Part shown: one piece after another, positions 27,509 to 36,869 of the stretch
How the letters are laid out: every line of letters begins with the position of its first letter
Numbering within the stretch: position 1 is the first letter of the stretch
DNA from: Bacillota bacterium
GTDB lineage: Bacteria; Bacillota; Clostridia; Lachnospirales; Lachnospiraceae
Direction: 5' to 3'
Length of the DNA: 64,000 nucleotides
NCBI GenBank assembly: GCA_023386315.1
Contig: JAEWJZ010000008.1
Span: 144,348-208,347, forward strand
The notes under the pieces: generated by a model
Told to the model about the DNA's origin: nothing
The model's database searches: none
The model's input: the letters and a program-made list of their open reading frames with translations, nothing else
Position numbers and translations under genes: made by a program

Positions 27509-27913
27509 TCATTCTTTACTTACCAGCCATTCTTTCGCCTTTTCCAGATCATCCATGCAGATCATTAAGAAATTGGTATCTGCGCTTTTCTTTTTCATAT
27601 ATCGTTTCATTTTTGAATTTAATCCCACAAAGACAACTTTACGAAGCTGCTTATTTAATTTAAAAATCTCATTCAGAATCTGATCCAATATATCACAGTC
27701 AACATTGGAATCATTCAGAATAACGGCTACAAATGAACTGGAAGATGGCTTTTGAATTTGTAATAAATCCTGCATAAATTTCTGTTTTAACAGCTCCATC
27801 TGATCATAAAGAGAATCCAGATGCTCACACCAGATCTCTCCTCCATGAAAGAACAGGGAGAATGATTTTTTCTTCAATCCAAGTTCATATTTTTCTATGT
27901 TTTCTTCCCCCAT
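27509..27913 (-). CDS. Hypothetical protein, 134 residues
   Basis: No family recognised. It is soluble with alternating helices and strands (FVAVILNDSNVDCDILDQIL, RKVVFVGLNSKMKRYMKKK), like a small alpha/beta STAS-type fold, but that is only an impression. The ATG at 27913 overlaps the stop of the upstream gene (TGATG), so the two are coupled. A TTG at 27916 would add one residue. Confidence 0.6.
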   Translation of the reverse strand: MGEENIEKYELGLKKKSFSLFFHGGEIWCEHLDSLYDQMELLKQKFMQDLLQIQKPSSSSFVAVILNDSNVDCDILDQILNEIFKLNKQLRKVVFVGLNSKMKRYMKKKSADTNFLMICMDDLEKAKEWLVSKE

Positions 27914-28752
27914 CAAATTTTACGTTCCATACAAATGGAATCCTCCAGCCCTGCATACTGACCATAATTAGGAATAATCTGATAACCTGCTTTTTTGTAC
28001 ATTGTATGAGCTGCATCTAACAGCCGCCCGGTTTCCAGAATACACCAGCCATAACCTTTCATCTTTGCTTTTGCTTCTAATCTCCGTATTAATTCCCCAC
28101 CTAATCCTATATGACGATGTGACGGATCCACATAGACCCGTTTCAGCTCCGCATGAGTTTCGTCAAACATTTTAAATGCTCCGCACGCCACCGGTTCTCC
28201 ATTGTGATATGCAACAATCACGTCATGAATACTGTCTCTCTGATTGTACTGGTCATACTTACTTCTTTGATAATGACTTCCCACAATCTCATCCAGTGTG
28301 CGGTCCAGCCTTCCGCAAAGCATTGCAAAATCCGGATCATCTCCATCCATGTCCCGAAACTCCAGTACAGACAGACTGCCCAGCTTCTCTTTTGCTTTTT
28401 TACTGAATTTATTTATCACAGATTCATAAGCCTCATCAATCATCTGAAACAGCAGCTCCTGATCTGAAAACGAATCCAGATTAACCGTATTCCAATGCGG
28501 CTGCTGAACGGGAGGACAATGGTAACCCCTTACTATGATTCCCGGATAAATCTGACGATAAAGGTATGATTTTTCCGGATCACATTTTAAGGTCATTTTA
28601 TAGAAATTTTCCTGAGGATTGAACTGGGCAAATATTTTCCCCATCACTTTGTAACAGATTGGATACTCCCCAAATGGTCTTGCTTCATAGGCACCGGAAT
28701 GCCCGAGGCAGTAAGCTTTTATGGCGTCGATTATTTTTATATGATTTTCCAT
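27913..28752 (-). CDS. MmcQ/YjbR domain fused to GNAT acetyltransferase
   Basis: The 279-residue protein has two parts. Residues about 1-115 resemble MmcQ/YjbR (CyaY-like fold): DAIKAYCLGHSGAYEARPFG, MGKIFAQFN, MTLKCDPEKS and HWNTVNLDSFSDQELLFQMI. Residues about 130-279 are a GNAT domain with ELKRVYVDPSHRHIGLGGELIRRLE (loop HIGLGG). I infer that the first part may bind substrate or nucleic acid. The start at 28752 follows GGGAGGTACT; the longer frame to 28800 has none. Confidence 0.8.
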   Translation of the reverse strand: MENHIKIIDAIKAYCLGHSGAYEARPFGEYPICYKVMGKIFAQFNPQENFYKMTLKCDPEKSYLYRQIYPGIIVRGYHCPPVQQPHWNTVNLDSFSDQELLFQMIDEAYESVINKFSKKAKEKLGSLSVLEFRDMDGDDPDFAMLCGRLDRTLDEIVGSHYQRSKYDQYNQRDSIHDVIVAYHNGEPVACGAFKMFDETHAELKRVYVDPSHRHIGLGGELIRRLEAKAKMKGYGWCILETGRLLDAAHTMYKKAGYQIIPNYGQYAGLEDSICMERKI

Positions 28753-28854
28753 AGTACCTCCCGTTTTCAATCTTTGACAATATAATAACATATTTTTCAA
28801 AAAAATATAATTTATTTGTTTAGTAGTTTTTTAATTCAACCCCATATAAATGAA

Positions 28855-28888
28855 AAGGCCTTGTTCATAATATTTTGAACAAAGCCTT
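28855..28888 (-). terminator. Terminator of the RND efflux operon
   Basis: AAGGC(C)TTGTTCA (28855-28867) pairs with TGAACAA(A)GCCTT (28876-28888). On the minus strand TTTTCATTTAT follows. It lies 30 bp past the RND pump stop. Confidence 0.75.
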
Positions 28889-28917
28889 CTTTAACCTTTT
28901 TGAAATAATTGTATTAT

Positions 28918-31900
28918 CTATTTTTGTTCTGCACGTCCAGAGGCAATCATTGCATAGGCACAGGGAATGACAATCATAGTTAAAACTGTGGACAGGATCA
29001 TTCCGAATATTACAGCTGTGGCCATAGGTGCCCACAGGGGTCCTCCTGAAGTCATAAGCGGGAGAAGGGAGAAAACAGTTGTTACCATTCCAATCATGAT
29101 TGGGCGCATTCGCGTTTCACATGCTTTAACAATGGCTTCCTTAACGCTACCCGACTGGGGAATCAGCACCTTGATATAATCCAGAAGTACAATACCGTTA
29201 TTAACAACAACTCCCATGAGGCTGATTGCACCTAACAGCGCCATGAATCCAATGGGATATCCCATCCACTTTAAGCCCCAGATAATGCCGATAAATGACA
29301 GCGGAATCGTCCCCATTATGATCAGCGGCTCTACAAGATCTCCAAACTGGAATACCAGTATGATATAAATCAGGAAAACTGCGATAATCGTTGGCAAAGT
29401 CATGGAAGAAAATGCATCCGTGCTGTTTTCACTTTCGCCGCCGTATTCCAAAGTGTAACCGTCCGGAAGTTTGAGATCTTTCATACTTTTTTCCACATTT
29501 TCCATCACTGCTGCCGTATTGTATCCATCTTCCACATAACTGCCAATGGTAATGGTCCGCTGGCTGTTTCGGCGGATAATCTGGTTTAATGATGACTGGG
29601 TCTGTATTTCAGCGATCTGCGTCAGCGGAACATTCTTTCCTGTCACCTGCGAAGTCAGGAATATGGTATTGAGTATTTCCCTGCTGGTTTTATCTTTATC
29701 GGATATTTTTGCAATAACCGGCAGGGAATCTTTCTCCAGATCCTTCTGCTTCATCTTTAATATTTCTAATCCGTTTACCGCCATTCGCACTGTACTGGCA
29801 ACATCGTAGTTGGTGATTCCTACAAGGTTCGCCTTTTCCTCATTTACATTTACGTTTAAGCGGTAGCTGTTATCTCCATAGTTGTCCTCCACATTTCGGG
29901 TACCCGGCACAGTACGGCAGCGTTCCTCTATCTCAGCGGCTGCGCTCCGAAGTTTTTCAATATCATCACCGGATACTCGTACCTGAATGGGGTACGTCAG
30001 GGGTAAACTGATTTCTAAATATTTAAGGGTAGTGCTGATCCCCGGAACCGCTTCAAGAATTCTCTTTTCTACAGCAGCTGCCTCTGCACGGGTTCCATTA
30101 ATCAGAAACTGGGCTTTGTTCGTAGCCTGCTGTTCCGGTTCAAAGGTAACATAGTATTTCATAAAACCATCACCAGCTGTGCTTGCAAAGGAGTGTACGG
30201 ATTTTTCATTCTCCAGCACAGCGGCTACCTTCTGGCTTTGAGCCAGAGTTTTTTCTAAAGTACTTCCGTCCTGGGTTGTTACGTTGAGTACATACTGATC
30301 ACGTTCTACCGGAGGAAAAAGCTGCACGGCAAGAGTCGGTACTACAAGAGAAGAAGCTGCAAGCAAACCGGCAAAAAATAACAGAACCGTACGTGGTTTC
30401 TTTAATGAAAAACTCAATAAGCGTCCATATAATTCATTCCCTTTTTCCAGAATTTGCTTTAAATGCAGTTTTTCTGCTATTTTTTGTATCCATACTGTAA
30501 ATCTGGATGGCTCTGCTTTGACAGGCTTATCTTTGGCCGGCTGACGGTTAAGCAGATGTGCCAGCGCCGGAACAATTGTCAGAGAAGTCAGATAAGAACC
30601 TGCCAGCGCCACACTTACCAGAATTGGCAGCGTTTTTACAAATTTTCCCGCATCTCCGTTCATCATTGCCAAAGGAAGAAAGGAGGCAACCGTAGTCAGT
30701 GATGAAGTCAGAATGGGAATTCCAACCTCCTTTACACCATTGATACAGGCATTCGTGAGCGTTTCACCCCTGGCCAGATAAACCTGTATGTTATCATTTG
30801 CAACAATTCCGTTTGCAACCATTAAGCTTAACGATATCATCAGTGATGCAACCGCTACCTGGTGAAGAGGAATTCTTGTCAGATACATGTAACCAAATAC
30901 AAGAATACAGATAACCGGAATGGGAATAGATACAACAGCAGCTGACCGCAGTCCCATGGATATAAGAACAACGATAAATACCAGCAGAACCCCTTCAATC
31001 AGGTTATCTGCAAACATATCTATGGAATCCTTTACAAAACTGGCCTGATTATTTAATTCTGTCAGTTTCATTCCCGCATACAGCTTTGACGTTTTAAACT
31101 CATCAATCTTGTTCTGAAGGCGCTTTTCCACATTTAATATATTAATTCCATCCGCATATTTGACACCGATCAGCACTCCCTGGCTTCCATTGACAAATAC
31201 CAGCTTTTCCGGCTTTACCGGTGTCTGAAGAACTTCAGCCACATTTTTTAAATAAACAGGAGTTCCGGAATCAGTGGAAACAGAAACAATTGTATTCTTT
31301 ATTTCCTCCATAGACTGATATTCCCCGGAAACCTGCACCGGTATCTTAGTGCCTGTAAGTTCCAGGTTACCGCCGGGGATGTTTATGTTACGGGCTCCAA
31401 GCTGAGTGGCGACTGTTGCAGGAGAAATACCGTACTGCTGAAGCTTTGACATGTTTAAGTCAATTTCCACCTGCTGCTTTTCGTCACCCATGATATCCAC
31501 AGCTTTCACATCTGTATCTTTGGAAAGCATATTTTTTATCTGCCTGGCAACATCTGCCATCTCCTGATTGGTGTTGTCTTCCCCTGAAAGGCCTAAAATG
31601 AGTCCGTAGGAACTTGAAAAGTCCGTTTTTATTACAGGTGCCTGTGCATCAGCGGGAAGCTCAGGCTTTATTTCATCAATCTTTTCCCGCAGCTTGTCCC
31701 ACTTTTTATTAATTTCATTATCACTCATATCTTTCAGTGTGATCTGAATTACTCCGGCTGAATCCACGGAATAGCTTTCCAGCTTCTTGATTCCCGAAAT
31801 GGTATCAATTTTATCTTCAATCGGCTTGACGATCAGCTTTTCTATATCCTCCGGACTCGCACCTGGATAAATACAGGTAACGGAAGCGACCGGGCTGGTG

Positions 31901-32013
31901 ACCTCGGGATTTTCCTGCCTCTCCATTACGACATAAGCATAAATACCAAGTATCATAAATAGTCCGGTCAGCAGAGCAAGAATGCTTTTATGCTTAACAC
32001 TCCATGCAATCAT
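28918..32013 (-). CDS. RND-family efflux pump (AcrB/MdtB-like)
   Basis: This 1031-residue inner-membrane proton/drug antiporter starts with the family motif after the first helix (SILALLTGLFMILGIYAYVV), then ENPEVTSPVASVTCIYPGAS, a first porter domain, helices with GLRSAAVVSIPIPVICILVFG, and a second half with GMVTTVFSLLPLMTSGGPLW near the C-terminus. Length is the family norm. Gram-positive cells have no outer membrane channel, so this pair probably moves substrates out of the membrane or cytoplasm without a TolC partner. It overlaps the adaptor gene by 4 bp (ATGA) and ends at a terminator. Confidence 0.92.
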   Translation of the reverse strand: MIAWSVKHKSILALLTGLFMILGIYAYVVMERQENPEVTSPVASVTCIYPGASPEDIEKLIVKPIEDKIDTISGIKKLESYSVDSAGVIQITLKDMSDNEINKKWDKLREKIDEIKPELPADAQAPVIKTDFSSSYGLILGLSGEDNTNQEMADVARQIKNMLSKDTDVKAVDIMGDEKQQVEIDLNMSKLQQYGISPATVATQLGARNINIPGGNLELTGTKIPVQVSGEYQSMEEIKNTIVSVSTDSGTPVYLKNVAEVLQTPVKPEKLVFVNGSQGVLIGVKYADGINILNVEKRLQNKIDEFKTSKLYAGMKLTELNNQASFVKDSIDMFADNLIEGVLLVFIVVLISMGLRSAAVVSIPIPVICILVFGYMYLTRIPLHQVAVASLMISLSLMVANGIVANDNIQVYLARGETLTNACINGVKEVGIPILTSSLTTVASFLPLAMMNGDAGKFVKTLPILVSVALAGSYLTSLTIVPALAHLLNRQPAKDKPVKAEPSRFTVWIQKIAEKLHLKQILEKGNELYGRLLSFSLKKPRTVLLFFAGLLAASSLVVPTLAVQLFPPVERDQYVLNVTTQDGSTLEKTLAQSQKVAAVLENEKSVHSFASTAGDGFMKYYVTFEPEQQATNKAQFLINGTRAEAAAVEKRILEAVPGISTTLKYLEISLPLTYPIQVRVSGDDIEKLRSAAAEIEERCRTVPGTRNVEDNYGDNSYRLNVNVNEEKANLVGITNYDVASTVRMAVNGLEILKMKQKDLEKDSLPVIAKISDKDKTSREILNTIFLTSQVTGKNVPLTQIAEIQTQSSLNQIIRRNSQRTITIGSYVEDGYNTAAVMENVEKSMKDLKLPDGYTLEYGGESENSTDAFSSMTLPTIIAVFLIYIILVFQFGDLVEPLIIMGTIPLSFIGIIWGLKWMGYPIGFMALLGAISLMGVVVNNGIVLLDYIKVLIPQSGSVKEAIVKACETRMRPIMIGMVTTVFSLLPLMTSGGPLWAPMATAVIFGMILSTVLTMIVIPCAYAMIASGRAEQK

Positions 32014-33227
32014 GGCTTAACCTCCTCTGCAAGCTGAACAGCATCGCCGTCATATAATAAAAACTGACCTTCTGTTACGATTTGTTCTCCAAACTCCAGT
32101 CCGGAAAGAATTTCAATGGAATTGCCCCTGATCTCCCCGGTCGTCACGACTTTTCTGGTCACAGTGCCGCTGGCAGCATCATACACAAATACAACTGATC
32201 CATTCGCACGCTGCAGTACGCTGTCCAACGGAATTAAAACAGATTTTTGTGAACCAGTATGGAGGATGACATTGGCAATCATTCCGGGTTTTAACACGCC
32301 GGCAGTATTTTTTACACGGATTTTCACAGTAAAGGTCCGTGTATTGCTGTCCGCTAACGCACCAATTCCTGAAACACTTCCCTCAAACCCAGTTTCTATA
32401 CCATATACTGAAACTTCCGCCTTCTGTCCCTGCTTAATCTCATTAATCTGTTCATCGGGAATACCAACTTCTATGTAAACCTCATCAGTTCGTCCGATCA
32501 CTACAACCGGATATCCGGCTGCTGCCGTTTCACCTCCATTCATAAGCTTTTTTAATATCACTCCCTTCATGGGGCTGTTCAGCGCAGTATCCGCCAGATC
32601 CCTGACTGCTTTATCCGCTGCAGCCGCAGCCTGGTCTTTCTGAGCCCCTGCTGCCTCAAGCTGCGCGATAGCCATGTTTTTCCCTTCCAGTGCCTGGTGA
32701 TATGTCTCAGAATCAGCCGCCAGCTTTGCTGAAATCTCATCAAGATCACTTTGGGATACTGCCTGAGCCTCATAAAGGGCTTTTACTCTGTTATAAGTTT
32801 TCTGAGTCAGCACCAGCTGTGCCTTTGCCTGTGCGATTTTGGAGGGAGCATCTGTATCCGCCTGCATCTTTGCTGTCGCATACTGAGCTTCGGCAGCCCG
32901 AAACTGCGCCTGGGCAGACCGGACCTGCAGAGAATAATCTTCCATGGAAAGCTCCGCCACCTTCTGTCCCATTTCTACCGGATCACCTTCCCGCACATAT
33001 ACTTCCTTCAGCTTTCCGTCCAGCTTAAACGACAGATTCGCGGTTTCAACCGGAGTTACATTACCGCTTAAATTAAGTGTGTCCGTATAAGCCGCTTCAC
33101 TTACGGTTGCAACAGAAATACTTCTCATTTCCTTTTTTTCCTGTCCTTTATCACCGCTGCATCCCGCCAGCAGCAATGCACACAAAACAGGTGCCGCCCA
33201 TATGGGTATTCTCTTTCTCTCTATCAT
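32010..33227 (-). CDS. HlyD-type membrane fusion adaptor lipoprotein
   Basis: This 405-residue periplasmic-adaptor-family protein has a lipobox in its signal peptide (LLLAGC, Cys near residue 23), a lipoyl-like strand LDGKLKEVYVREGDPVEMGQ, a long coiled coil (about 95-210), then beta-barrel parts with IEVGIPDEQINEIKQGQ and VLKPGMIANVILHTG. It is the partner of the RND pump next to it. AAAGGAGAAAGGCA precedes the ATG. The divergent TetR gene 160 bp away likely controls it. Confidence 0.92.
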   Translation of the reverse strand: MIERKRIPIWAAPVLCALLLAGCSGDKGQEKKEMRSISVATVSEAAYTDTLNLSGNVTPVETANLSFKLDGKLKEVYVREGDPVEMGQKVAELSMEDYSLQVRSAQAQFRAAEAQYATAKMQADTDAPSKIAQAKAQLVLTQKTYNRVKALYEAQAVSQSDLDEISAKLAADSETYHQALEGKNMAIAQLEAAGAQKDQAAAAADKAVRDLADTALNSPMKGVILKKLMNGGETAAAGYPVVVIGRTDEVYIEVGIPDEQINEIKQGQKAEVSVYGIETGFEGSVSGIGALADSNTRTFTVKIRVKNTAGVLKPGMIANVILHTGSQKSVLIPLDSVLQRANGSVVFVYDAASGTVTRKVVTTGEIRGNSIEILSGLEFGEQIVTEGQFLLYDGDAVQLAEEVKP

Positions 33228-33340
33228 TGCCTTTCTCCTTTATCATCACCGCTGTATCTTTTCGGTATTTTTTGTTTACACCTGTCGATTTGCATGATAT
33301 TATTTTTTCAGAGAAAAAGCAAGAAACAGACTTTGTAAAG

Positions 33341-33374
33341 TGTAGCCTAAACTACATTTTATCAATAAGTGTAG
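33341..33374. promoter_or_regulatory. Operator-like inverted repeat before tetR-like gene
   Basis: TGTAG-CCTAAA-CTACA (33341-33356) is a perfect 5-bp-arm inverted repeat, and AGTGTAG recurs at 33368-33374. It lies 34 bp before the TetR-family start in the divergent gap with the efflux operon, where such a repressor would bind. Confidence 0.5.
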
Positions 33375-33389
33375 ATTGGAGAACTGTAT

Positions 33390-33953
33390 ATGGAAGATAA
33401 GGCAACTGACCTGCGTATGCTGAGAACCTACCGATTTCTTAGTGACGCCCTTTTTGAGCTGGTTCTCAAAAAGCCGTTTGAAGAAATTACCGTGACCGAT
33501 ATCTGCAAAAAAGCCATGGTACACCGCACCACATTCTATAAGCATTTTGAGGATAAATACCAGCTGTTGGAGACTATGTTTTCGGACGAGCAGCGTAAAT
33601 TTATAGAATTACATATTGAAGAGGGCGAATCAGAACAGGAATATTATCGCCGTATCATCCGCCAGATGTTTGAATATGCCAGAAATTATAAAGATTTTTT
33701 CGTTCAGAGTGCCTCCCATATTAAAAATGACTTTATGGCAGATCTTTTAAGAAACACTGTCAGTACCTATCTTGACCGTAGTTTCCGTATGGACGAAACA
33801 CGTTTAGGTGTTCATAGTCCGGTTCCAATCGCCATCATGTCGGAATATTATACCGGGGCTGCAATTGCTCTGATTATGTGGTGGCTGCAAAACGGCATGC
33901 GGGTCTCCATAGATCAGATGGTAGATTATATGAGTTCGTTGATTGCATGGTAA
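33390..33953 (+). CDS. TetR-family regulator
   Basis: This 187-residue protein has a TetR-type helix-turn-helix at the N-terminus (FLSDALFELVLKKPFEEITV, DICKKAMVHRTTFYKHFEDK, about 15-60), and a helical ligand domain with YYTGAAIALIMWWLQNGM near the end, the TetR_C_33-like tail seen in Firmicute regulators. It likely represses the divergent RND efflux pair, as in many such loci. GGAGAACTGTAT precedes the ATG. Confidence 0.88.
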   Translation: MEDKATDLRMLRTYRFLSDALFELVLKKPFEEITVTDICKKAMVHRTTFYKHFEDKYQLLETMFSDEQRKFIELHIEEGESEQEYYRRIIRQMFEYARNYKDFFVQSASHIKNDFMADLLRNTVSTYLDRSFRMDETRLGVHSPVPIAIMSEYYTGAAIALIMWWLQNGMRVSIDQMVDYMSSLIAW

Positions 33954-33989
33954 GTCAGATACTGCATATGCCCGGCAAAGGGTAAAATA

Positions 33990-34031
33990 CAAAGAAGCAT
34001 CCACATCTTGTTTCACGGGGATACTTCTTTG
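33990..34031. terminator. Hairpin between tetR-like gene and serine recombinase
   Basis: CAAAGAAGCATCC (33990-34002) pairs with GGATACTTCTTTG (34019-34031) with one mismatch. It lies between convergent 3' ends and can end transcription from either side. Confidence 0.6.
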
Positions 34032-34049
34032 AAAAATGTGCATTTTCAG

Positions 34050-35528
34050 CTATTTTTTCCATATCAAACTGATATAATCTTCGTAAACCACGACTGTTTC
34101 CAGATAAGAAAATGCCACCGCCCGTTTATCTTCTTTATTTAACTGGGAAAAAATAATTTTTTGCAGAAATTCAGATTTCCTGACCATTTTTCCTTTCTCC
34201 TCTAATAATTTTTCTTTCGTCTGCGTCAGTTCTTCCAACTCTTTATTAATATAATCGATAGTTAGTGAACTGACCGTTTTCGTCTTAAGAACCTGCATTA
34301 AATTAGTAATAGCTTCATCAATCCGGATCAGTTCCAGCTCCAGATCATTGGTCTCATTCACATTTTCAATCGGAGTTGGTTTGCAGCTGTCAAGAAGCTT
34401 TTCCAATTCTATCTCTACAGAACCCTCAATCTGTTCAATCCTCATCTGCGGTTTTAAATTACAATCCAGAAAATCCTTTCCGCGGCATCTTAAAGTCCGG
34501 ACTATTTCTCCATCTGATTTGCGCTTGTATTTCCGAACCATAACTGCCCTCCCACAGTCACCGCATTTGATCAGTCCCGTCAGCCAGCTGTTGCGCGGAC
34601 CATCATTTGAGGCCACTTTCTCGTTTGTATCCAGTTTTTTCTGACAACGGAGCCACAACTTAGAATCAATATATCCAGGCCAGTTACCAATGGCAAAGGT
34701 AGCCTCCTTTGAATCCAGTGCTCCTTTTGTCACTGCTCCCTTTTTCCCCACCAGCATACCGCCATGCTTCCCGTTAAAATCTTTCAGTGGATTTATAATA
34801 TTTACTCCAAGTTTTTTAAAGTACGAATAGACAGCATGATCACATTTTACGCTGGCAGGATTTCTAAGCACCCGCCCAATGGAACAGGGGGACCATTTTT
34901 CACTGTTTGGTCCCGGACAATGTCTTGCTGTCATCATTCGCCCGATATCTCCCAGACTGGTAGTTGGATAAGCATAAATCTTCATAATCTCTTCCAGATT
35001 CTTTATGTTATCTTCCAGTTTCAGCGAAGAAACTTTTTGTTCTCCATGTGTGATTGCTGTATTGCTGTAACCATAGGGAGCGGGACCGCCCGGCCAGCGC
35101 CCCAGTTCAATCCTGTCATAATAATTGTCATAAACTCTTTTCGAAATCTGTTCCCGCTCCATCTGAGCAAACACGGCCATAATAAATATCATTGCTTTTC
35201 CTATGGGTGTTGAGGTATCAAAATTTTCCGTAACGGAAATAAACTCTACCTTATATTTGCTCATATATTCCCAGGTGTTTGTAAAATCCAGAAGCGAGCG
35301 GGTAAAACGGTCAAGCTTGTAAACAAGTATTCTGTTAATCGTACCTTTTTTTATATCATTTAACAATTTTAAAAACTCCGGTCTGTGTACCACATCTTTT
35401 CCCGAAATACCCCTGTCTATGTATAATCTCGGCTCACCAACTGCAATACTCCTGGCGAAACTCAGCTGCGTCTCAATGGAGAGACTGTCTTTTTTATCAA
35501 TTGACTGTCTTGCATAAATCGCATCCAT
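34050..35528 (-). CDS. Large serine recombinase
   Basis: The 492-residue enzyme has a resolvase catalytic domain with the nucleophile in IYARQS (S9), SIETQ, RGISGKDVVHRPEFLKLL, VYKLDRFTRS and FAQMEREQ. A recombinase domain follows (GRWPGGPAPYGY), then a zinc ribbon with CGDCGR and a later CRGKDFLDC, and a coiled-coil segment (about 385-440). This is the architecture of SpoIVCA, TndX and phage serine integrases, which cut at a central dinucleotide and join short-core att sites. It is the only recombinase found in the element, so it is the best candidate for the 6421/61346 att pair, yet it lies 26-28 kb from both. The ribosome site is weak (GGGAAATTAATTAAGCCAT). Confidence 0.92.
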   Translation of the reverse strand: MDAIYARQSIDKKDSLSIETQLSFARSIAVGEPRLYIDRGISGKDVVHRPEFLKLLNDIKKGTINRILVYKLDRFTRSLLDFTNTWEYMSKYKVEFISVTENFDTSTPIGKAMIFIMAVFAQMEREQISKRVYDNYYDRIELGRWPGGPAPYGYSNTAITHGEQKVSSLKLEDNIKNLEEIMKIYAYPTTSLGDIGRMMTARHCPGPNSEKWSPCSIGRVLRNPASVKCDHAVYSYFKKLGVNIINPLKDFNGKHGGMLVGKKGAVTKGALDSKEATFAIGNWPGYIDSKLWLRCQKKLDTNEKVASNDGPRNSWLTGLIKCGDCGRAVMVRKYKRKSDGEIVRTLRCRGKDFLDCNLKPQMRIEQIEGSVEIELEKLLDSCKPTPIENVNETNDLELELIRIDEAITNLMQVLKTKTVSSLTIDYINKELEELTQTKEKLLEEKGKMVRKSEFLQKIIFSQLNKEDKRAVAFSYLETVVVYEDYISLIWKK

Positions 35529-35537
35529 ATGGCTTAA

Positions 35538-35732
35538 TTAATTTCCCTTCTTTTCATCAACCGTCTGTTCTTTTTCCATGAGAAAACAATTCTTTTCAGA
35601 TTGTGATTTATGATAAAAAATTAATTGAAGCTCTTCATATATTTTCTGCACTGATTTCTCCCTGTCACGATTACTTTTGTAGATGGGATAAATATTTTCA
35701 ACTCTCATGCAGTACGATTTCACCTCGTTCAT
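35538..35732 (-). CDS. Small protein before serine recombinase, unknown
   Basis: The open frame codes for up to 64 residues; a start at 35708 (MRVENIYPIYKSNRDREKSV) with GAGGTG upstream would give 56. It is basic and helical, ends 9 bp before the recombinase, and fits the size of a recombination directionality factor or helper peptide, but no motif supports that. It may be a real cotranscribed small gene; I am not sure. Confidence 0.45.
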   Translation of the reverse strand: MNEVKSYCMRVENIYPIYKSNRDREKSVQKIYEELQLIFYHKSQSEKNCFLMEKEQTVDEKKGN

Positions 35733-35795
35733 GCAATTACTTGTTTCAATATATGTCAGCCGACGATAATTAATCCACAGGGACAGGCTTCTTTT

Positions 35796-36869
35796 TCAAC
35801 GGGAATTTAAGTCAGATTGTGGGGTGGTTTTTGATCTTTTTTTCTTTCTGCAGAGAATCAGTATCACTATGAACAATATCAGAAATCCAGTCAGTACAAT
35901 AGTTTTTGTAAGAATGGATCTTAATATCTCCGGAAACCCCTCCCCGGTCTGACGTTCATAAACAGCTGTTACAATTTTCTTATAAATCAAATGATCTGTC
36001 TGGTTTTCCGCCCCCTCTTCCACATAAGATCCCCGATATACCTTAGCCTGTACAGCTGGAAATGTGACCTCCCCTCCATATATACCCCTTATGTTTTTTA
36101 CCAGCTTCCTCCCACGCGCCTGTGCGGTACGGACCAGATCTCCATTTCGTTCCTCCGGTTCTCCAGTCCATGCGATACTTGTTATTTCATAATAATCCGT
36201 AGGTAGATTCAGATACTTCAAAAATGCTTCTGCATAATCTATAAGAGGCACTCCATTCGGTATTTCCGTATCTCCCAGTAAATACGATTTTTCGTGATAG
36301 CCTGATACCGTTATGGGAAAGGTAAAATCGTAATTCCAGTAATTACTTTCTTCTGCGTAGGAAACTGCAGGCAATTCAACTATTTGTTCCTGATTTAAGT
36401 CTTCATCTCTCACCCGTACCTGTGCCTGCTCAGGCATTTGGTCAATATACTCCACCCCCTTATATAAAATAGACGATTCTGTATACTTCGTTTTTTCTTC
36501 TGTAGAAATATCTAGAATTTCACCGGCAGTTAAATGATACTTCTTCCCCCTTTCCTCCAATGTTTCCTGGGGGATATACCCTTCCGGGCTTCCCACAAAA
36601 GGGGGGGAATCAATTGTTAAAACACTGTCAGGATAAATTGTCTCCTCATAGTCTGTCTTCAGGGACATTAACTGATATTTTATTCCATTTTTTTCGATAA
36701 TCCTCTCAAAATGGCTGCTTCCCTCATCCTCCTTATTTAATGTCCGGAATTCTTTCTTTATTTCAACTGTTTTTTCTGTACCGTAAGAAACGCTAAAGAA
36801 TCCCCCTGTAAAAACAAGAGCGGTCAGAAAAGCAGTGTTAAATTTAATTAAACGGTAAATCCGGATCAT
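35796..36869 (-). CDS. Surface-exposed membrane protein with C-terminal anchor, unknown
   Basis: The roughly 357-residue protein has a signal-type hydrophobic N-terminus (FNTAFLTALVFTGGFFSVSYG), a long polar extracellular part without cysteines, a single membrane helix near 320-345 (TIVLTGFLILFIVILILC) and a basic tail (RKKKRSK). No family recognised. It overlaps the ssb gene by 26 bp, so is coupled to it. Start at 36869 or 36878. Proteins of this shape occur near ssb in mobile elements of Clostridia, so a part in transfer or attachment is possible but unproven. Confidence 0.65.
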   Translation of the reverse strand: MIRIYRLIKFNTAFLTALVFTGGFFSVSYGTEKTVEIKKEFRTLNKEDEGSSHFERIIEKNGIKYQLMSLKTDYEETIYPDSVLTIDSPPFVGSPEGYIPQETLEERGKKYHLTAGEILDISTEEKTKYTESSILYKGVEYIDQMPEQAQVRVRDEDLNQEQIVELPAVSYAEESNYWNYDFTFPITVSGYHEKSYLLGDTEIPNGVPLIDYAEAFLKYLNLPTDYYEITSIAWTGEPEERNGDLVRTAQARGRKLVKNIRGIYGGEVTFPAVQAKVYRGSYVEEGAENQTDHLIYKKIVTAVYERQTGEGFPEILRSILTKTIVLTGFLILFIVILILCRKKKRSKTTPQSDLNSR

